From: an uncultured Oscillospiraceae bacterium
GTDB taxonomy: Bacteria; Bacillota; Clostridia; Oscillospirales; Oscillospiraceae
Direction of reading: 5' to 3'
Assembly (NCBI GenBank): GCA_900759385.1
Contig: CAAEUZ010000046.1
Location: forward strand, 1 to 9,342
DNA: 9,342 nucleotides
Shown: positions 5,882-9,342 of the stretch, piece by piece
Position numbering within the stretch: position 1 is the stretch's first letter
Layout: each line of letters starts with the position of its first letter
Notes under the pieces: model-generated
Databases searched by the model: none
What the model was told of the DNA's origin: nothing
What the model saw: only the letters and a program-made list of their open reading frames with translations
Position numbers and translations under genes: made by a program

Positions 5882-8698
5882 ATGCCTCAGGACTATAACG
5901 CCACCGTAAATCTGCCCAAGACTCAGTTCCCCATGCGCGCCGGCCTGCCCAAGCGCGAGCCCGACATGCTCAAAGAGTGGTACGACATGGACCTCTACCA
6001 CGAGATGCTCAAGCGCACCGACGGCCGTCCCATCTTTGACCTGCACGACGGCCCTCCGTTCTCCAACGGCGCCATCCACATGGGCACCGCGCTCAACAAG
6101 TGCCTCAAGGACTTCATCACCCGCTACAAGTCCATGTCCGGCTGGCAGGCCATCTACTACCCCGGCTGGGACAACCACGGCATGCCCATCGAGAGCGCCA
6201 TCATAAAGGAGCAGAAGCTCAACCACAAGGAGATGACCACCGCCGAGTTCCGCGACGCCTGCCAGGCCTTCGCCCTGCACTACGTCAACGTCCAGCGCGA
6301 CGCCTTCAAGCGCCTGGGCTGCCTGGGCGAGTGGGACAACCCCTACTTTACCATGAACCCGAAGTTCGAGGCCGAGGAGGTCAAGGTCTTCGGTGAGATG
6401 TACAAGAAGGGCTATATCTACAAGGGCAAGAAGCCCGTCTACTGGTGCCCGCACGACGAGACCGCCCTCGCCGAGGCCGAGATCGAGTACAGCGAGGACC
6501 CCTGCAAGTCCATCTACGTCAAGTTCAAGGTCAAGGACGACCACGGCAAGCTCGGCCAGTACTGCGACCTGGACAACCTCTACTTCCTCATTTGGACGAC
6601 CACCACCTGGACCATCCCCGGCAACCTGGCCATCTGCCTGAACGCCAACTTCGACTACGTCCTGGCCAAAGCCCCCAACGGCGAGGTCTATATCATCGCC
6701 GAGGGCCTCATGGAGCGCGTCGCCCAGATCGGCGGCATCGACCACTTCGAAGTGCTCGCCAAGCTCAAGGGCAGCGAGTTCGAGTTCATGACCGCCAAGC
6801 ACCCGCTCATCGACCGCGACAGCATCCTCATCCTCGGCGACTATGTCACGCTCGACGCCGGCACCGGCTGCGTCCACACCGCTCCCGGCCACGGCCAGGA
6901 GGACTATGAGAACTGCCGCAAGTACGACGCCGAGGGCAAGATCCATATCGGCATGACCGTGCCCGTGGATGACCGCGGCTATATGAACGAGGAGGCCGGC
7001 AAGTACTGCGGCCTCACCACCGACGAGGCCAACGAGGCCATCTTCAAGGACCTGCAGGACTGCGGCGCGCTGTACGCCTATGAGGACATCATCCACCAGT
7101 ACGCGCACTGCTGGCGCTGCAAGAGCCCCATCCTCTACCGCGCCACAGACCAGTGGTTCTGCTCCGTGGACGCCTTCAAGGAGGAGGCCTGCGCGGCCTG
7201 CGACGACGTTAAGTGGATGCCCGAGTGGGGCCACGACCGCATGATCGCCATGATCCGCGAGCGCGCCGACTGGTGCATCTCCCGCCAGCGCCGCTGGGGC
7301 CTGCCCATCCCTGTGTTCTACTGCACCGAGTGCGGCAAGCCCGTCTGCACCGACGAGACCATAAACTCCGTCTCCGACATCTTCCGCCAGCGCGGCTCCA
7401 ACGCCTGGTTCGAGCTGGACGCGGCCGAGCTGCTGCCCGAGGGCTTCACCTGCCCGCACTGCGGCCAGGGCAAGACCTTCACCAAGGAAACCGACCCCCT
7501 CGACGGCTGGTTCGACTCCGGCAGCACCCACATCGCCTCCATGGAGCTCGACTCCCCGGGACGCTGGCCCGCCGAGATGTACCTCGAGGGCGGCGACCAG
7601 TTCCGCGGCTGGTTCCAGAGCAGCCTGCTCGTCGGCGTCGCCACCAAGGGCAAGGCCCCGTACAAAAGCTGCCTGTGCCACGGCTGGACCGTTGACGGCG
7701 AGGGCAAGGCCATGCACAAGAGCCTCGGCAACGGCGTTGACCCCGCCGACCTCATCGCCAAGTACGGCGCGGACATCGTCCGCCTCTGGGCCGCCAGCGC
7801 CGACTACCGCGTGGACATGCGCTGCTCCGACGCCATCTTCAAGCAGCTGAGCGAGAAGTACCTCAAGATCCGCAACACCGCGCGCTATATCCTCGGCAAC
7901 CTCAACGGCTTTGACCCGGACAAGGATATGGTGCCCTATGATCAGATGCCCGAGCTCGACCGCTGGGCGCTTTCCCGCCTGAACGCGCTGGTTGAGCGCT
8001 GCATCAACGCCTACGAGAAGTACGAGTTCTTCGGCGTCACCGCGGCTGTGCACAGCTTCTGCGTCGTCGATATGTCTAACTTCTACCTCGACGTCATCAA
8101 GGACCGTCTGTACTGCGACGCTGAGAACAGCCTCTCCCGCCGCAGCGCGCAGACCGCCATTTACCTGATCCTCGACCACGTCATGCGCCTGCTGGCGCCC
8201 CTGCTGGCCTTTACCTCCAACGAGGTGTGGCAGGACATGCCGCACGACAAGAGCGCCGACAAGCGCCACGTCATGCTCAACGACATGCCCAGGGTCGAGG
8301 AGGCCTGGAAGCTCTCCGAGAGCGAGAGCGTCCGCTGGGCCAACCTCATGGCCCTGCGCGACGACGTGAACAAGGCCCTCGAACTCGCCCGCGCCGAGAA
8401 GGTCGTCGGCAAGCCGCTCGACGCCAAGGTCACGCTTTACGTCGCCGACGAGGCCAGGGCCGCCTGGGAGACCGTGAAGGACGCCGACCTCGCCGCGCTG
8501 TGCATTGTCTCCGAGCTCGAAGTGTCCGACACGCCTGTCGAGGGCTGGGCCGGCACCGAGATGCCCGGCGTTACCGTCAAGGTCGAGGCCAGCGAGCTGG
8601 CCAAGTGCCTGCGCTGCTGGACGCACGACGCCGGCGTCGGCTCCGACCCCGAGCACCCCGAGCTCTGCCCGCGCTGCGCCGCCGCCATCAGGGCCTGA
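5882..8698 (+). CDS. ileS: Isoleucyl-tRNA synthetase (bacterial type)
   Basis: A 938-residue class Ia synthetase that charges tRNA-Ile and edits mischarged valine. In order: GPPFSNGAIHMGT (the HIGH motif as H66-M-G-T69), the CP1 editing domain with TWTIPGNLAI (~242-251) and HTAPGHGQEDY (Asp341 matches the editing Asp of the family), DWCISRQRRWGLPIP, WFDSGSTH (from 543), and the KMSKS loop as AMHKS (610-614, second lysine kept). The anticodon-binding helical domain follows, then a C-terminal zinc site C909-x2-C912 / C929-x2-C932. Length and C-terminal zinc finger fit the common bacterial IleS1 class. AGAGGAAG precedes ATG 5882. No T-box leader, the usual Firmicute control of ileS, is visible in the 90-nt gap. 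Codon choice is strongly C-ending, with only about 2 ATA among roughly 44 Ile codons, as expected of a highly expressed gene. Confidence 0.98.
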   Translation: MPQDYNATVNLPKTQFPMRAGLPKREPDMLKEWYDMDLYHEMLKRTDGRPIFDLHDGPPFSNGAIHMGTALNKCLKDFITRYKSMSGWQAIYYPGWDNHGMPIESAIIKEQKLNHKEMTTAEFRDACQAFALHYVNVQRDAFKRLGCLGEWDNPYFTMNPKFEAEEVKVFGEMYKKGYIYKGKKPVYWCPHDETALAEAEIEYSEDPCKSIYVKFKVKDDHGKLGQYCDLDNLYFLIWTTTTWTIPGNLAICLNANFDYVLAKAPNGEVYIIAEGLMERVAQIGGIDHFEVLAKLKGSEFEFMTAKHPLIDRDSILILGDYVTLDAGTGCVHTAPGHGQEDYENCRKYDAEGKIHIGMTVPVDDRGYMNEEAGKYCGLTTDEANEAIFKDLQDCGALYAYEDIIHQYAHCWRCKSPILYRATDQWFCSVDAFKEEACAACDDVKWMPEWGHDRMIAMIRERADWCISRQRRWGLPIPVFYCTECGKPVCTDETINSVSDIFRQRGSNAWFELDAAELLPEGFTCPHCGQGKTFTKETDPLDGWFDSGSTHIASMELDSPGRWPAEMYLEGGDQFRGWFQSSLLVGVATKGKAPYKSCLCHGWTVDGEGKAMHKSLGNGVDPADLIAKYGADIVRLWAASADYRVDMRCSDAIFKQLSEKYLKIRNTARYILGNLNGFDPDKDMVPYDQMPELDRWALSRLNALVERCINAYEKYEFFGVTAAVHSFCVVDMSNFYLDVIKDRLYCDAENSLSRRSAQTAIYLILDHVMRLLAPLLAFTSNEVWQDMPHDKSADKRHVMLNDMPRVEEAWKLSESESVRWANLMALRDDVNKALELARAEKVVGKPLDAKVTLYVADEARAAWETVKDADLAALCIVSELEVSDTPVEGWAGTEMPGVTVKVEASELAKCLRCWTHDAGVGSDPEHPELCPRCAAAIRA

Positions 8699-8721
8699 GG
8701 CATAACTGTACAGATAACCGA

Positions 8722-8747
8722 CCGGGGCGGGGCCACTCCCCGCCCGG
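8722..8747 (+). other. Strong GC hairpin between ileS and lspA
   Basis: CCGGGGCGGGG (8722-8732) pairs with CCCCGCCCGG (8738-8747) with one bulged G and a 5-nt loop. No T-run follows; instead the AAAGGA ribosome binding site of lspA (8748-8753) begins immediately. It could limit lspA translation, protect the ileS 3' end or be a processing site. It does not look like a standard terminator. Confidence 0.65.
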
Positions 8748-8760
8748 AAAGGATTGACCT

Positions 8761-9342
8761 ATGATTTACGCAATCGCCGCCGTGCTGGTCCTGATTGCGG
8801 ACCAGTGGCTCAAATACTGGGTCACGGTGAACATTGAACTCAACTCCGGTTCCATAACGCTCATACCGGGCGTGCTCGACCTCGTGAACATCCACAATAC
8901 AGGCGCTGCCTTCGGCCTGCTCGACGGCGGCGGCTGGCGCTGGGTATTCGTGGTCATCGCGCTGGCGTTCGTGGTCATCGCCGTGTATGCCATCCGCCGC
9001 GGGCTCATCCGGGGCGCGGTGGGCCGCTGGGCCGTTGTCGGCGTGCTCGCCGGCGCGATAGGCAACTGCATTGACCGCGTGATCAACGGCTATGTCGTGG
9101 ACATGTTCCAGCCCGTATTCCTGGAGGGAACGATGTTCGGCGCCATATTCAATGTGGCGGACATGTTTATATCCTGCTGCGGCATACTCTTCTGCCTCTA
9201 CATCCTCTTCGGGCACGAGTACAGGACGGCAAAGCCCGTCGGAGACGAGGAGGAGTACGAGCCCGCCCAGCGCCGCCCAGCGCCGCGCCAGGCCCAGTCC
9301 GGCAGCCGTGCCCGCGGCGGCAGCCACGCCAAGGGCGGAGCC
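8761..9342 (+). CDS. lspA: Lipoprotein signal peptidase LspA (3' end beyond window)
   Basis: The first 194 codons of signal peptidase II, the membrane aspartic protease that cuts the signal peptide of diacylglyceryl-modified prolipoproteins. Four hydrophobic helices are visible (about 2-20, 60-78, 90-105, 130-150). Conserved signatures are ADQWLKYW with Asp14, NTGAAFG (46-52), GNCIDRV (101-107), YVVDMF with catalytic Asp114, and FNVADMFI with catalytic Asp134. AAAGGA 7 nt upstream sets the ATG. Most LspA proteins end near 160 residues. Here the frame runs on past the last helix with an acidic patch (GDEEEYE) and then an Arg/Gly/Ala/Pro-rich hydrophilic tail, still open at the window edge. The tail should lie in the cytoplasm. 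It is probably transcribed with ileS, a common order in bacteria. Confidence 0.96.
   Translation, partial: MIYAIAAVLVLIADQWLKYWVTVNIELNSGSITLIPGVLDLVNIHNTGAAFGLLDGGGWRWVFVVIALAFVVIAVYAIRRGLIRGAVGRWAVVGVLAGAIGNCIDRVINGYVVDMFQPVFLEGTMFGAIFNVADMFISCCGILFCLYILFGHEYRTAKPVGDEEEYEPAQRRPAPRQAQSGSRARGGSHAKGGA
9265..9284 (+). repeat. 10-bp perfect tandem duplication in the lspA tail
   Basis: GCCCAGCGCC occurs twice without a gap (9265-9274, 9275-9284) inside the coding region for the hydrophilic tail. The unit is not a multiple of three, so gain or loss of one copy would shift the frame, affecting only the tail and not the catalytic core. Confidence 0.6.

Noticed and set aside
3419..8656. A 1745-codon open frame on the minus strand
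   Set aside because: It is codon-aligned antisense to well-supported genes and exists because TTA, CTA and TCA are missing from them. Its sequence is low-complexity Val/Leu/Ala/Gly/His-rich and matches no family.

Overview
The window looks like a GC-rich chromosomal segment from a Firmicute, most likely a gut clostridium of the Oscillospiraceae/Ruminococcaceae type. The reasons are an SepF/DivIVA cell-division pair, a YggS homologue next to sepF, a DegV protein, AGGAGG-type ribosome binding sites, and isoleucyl-tRNA synthetase followed by lspA, all at high GC. The taxon is inferred from gene content and order, not from a marker search.

Region by region: bases 1-578 hold no credible gene. They contain three full and one degenerate copy of a 108-109 bp hairpin-bearing tandem repeat (5-343), then a cluster of short palindromes (369-386, 476-487, 502-541, 554-571). 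A strong intrinsic terminator (579-609) closes degV, which lies on the minus strand (620-1462). An AT-richer 214 bp gap separates degV from a divergent plus-strand series: miaA (1677), hfq (2729), an HlyD-like membrane-anchored protein (2972), yggS (3791), sepF (4490), divIVA (5156), a terminator, ileS (5882) and lspA (8761, cut by the window edge).

The plus-strand genes form two or three transcription units. miaA and hfq (tRNA modification and an RNA chaperone, neighbours in many bacteria) lead into a tight run from hfq to sepF with gaps of 0, 21 and 3 nt, then divIVA after 84 nt. This block mixes RNA metabolism with the division and polarity machinery: SepF tethers FtsZ to the membrane and DivIVA marks curved membrane and septum. 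A hairpin plus T-tract ends the block. ileS and lspA follow with their own ribosome binding sites.

I found no phage, CRISPR, transposase or new defence system here. The window is mostly conserved housekeeping sequence. The observations most worth a second look are the repeat and palindrome tract at the left end, the short and diverged HlyD-like protein, the perfect -10 box fused to the terminator before ileS with no T-box, the sharp change in isoleucine codon choice in ileS, the near absence of TTA, CTA and TCA codons, and the long hydrophilic tail on LspA.
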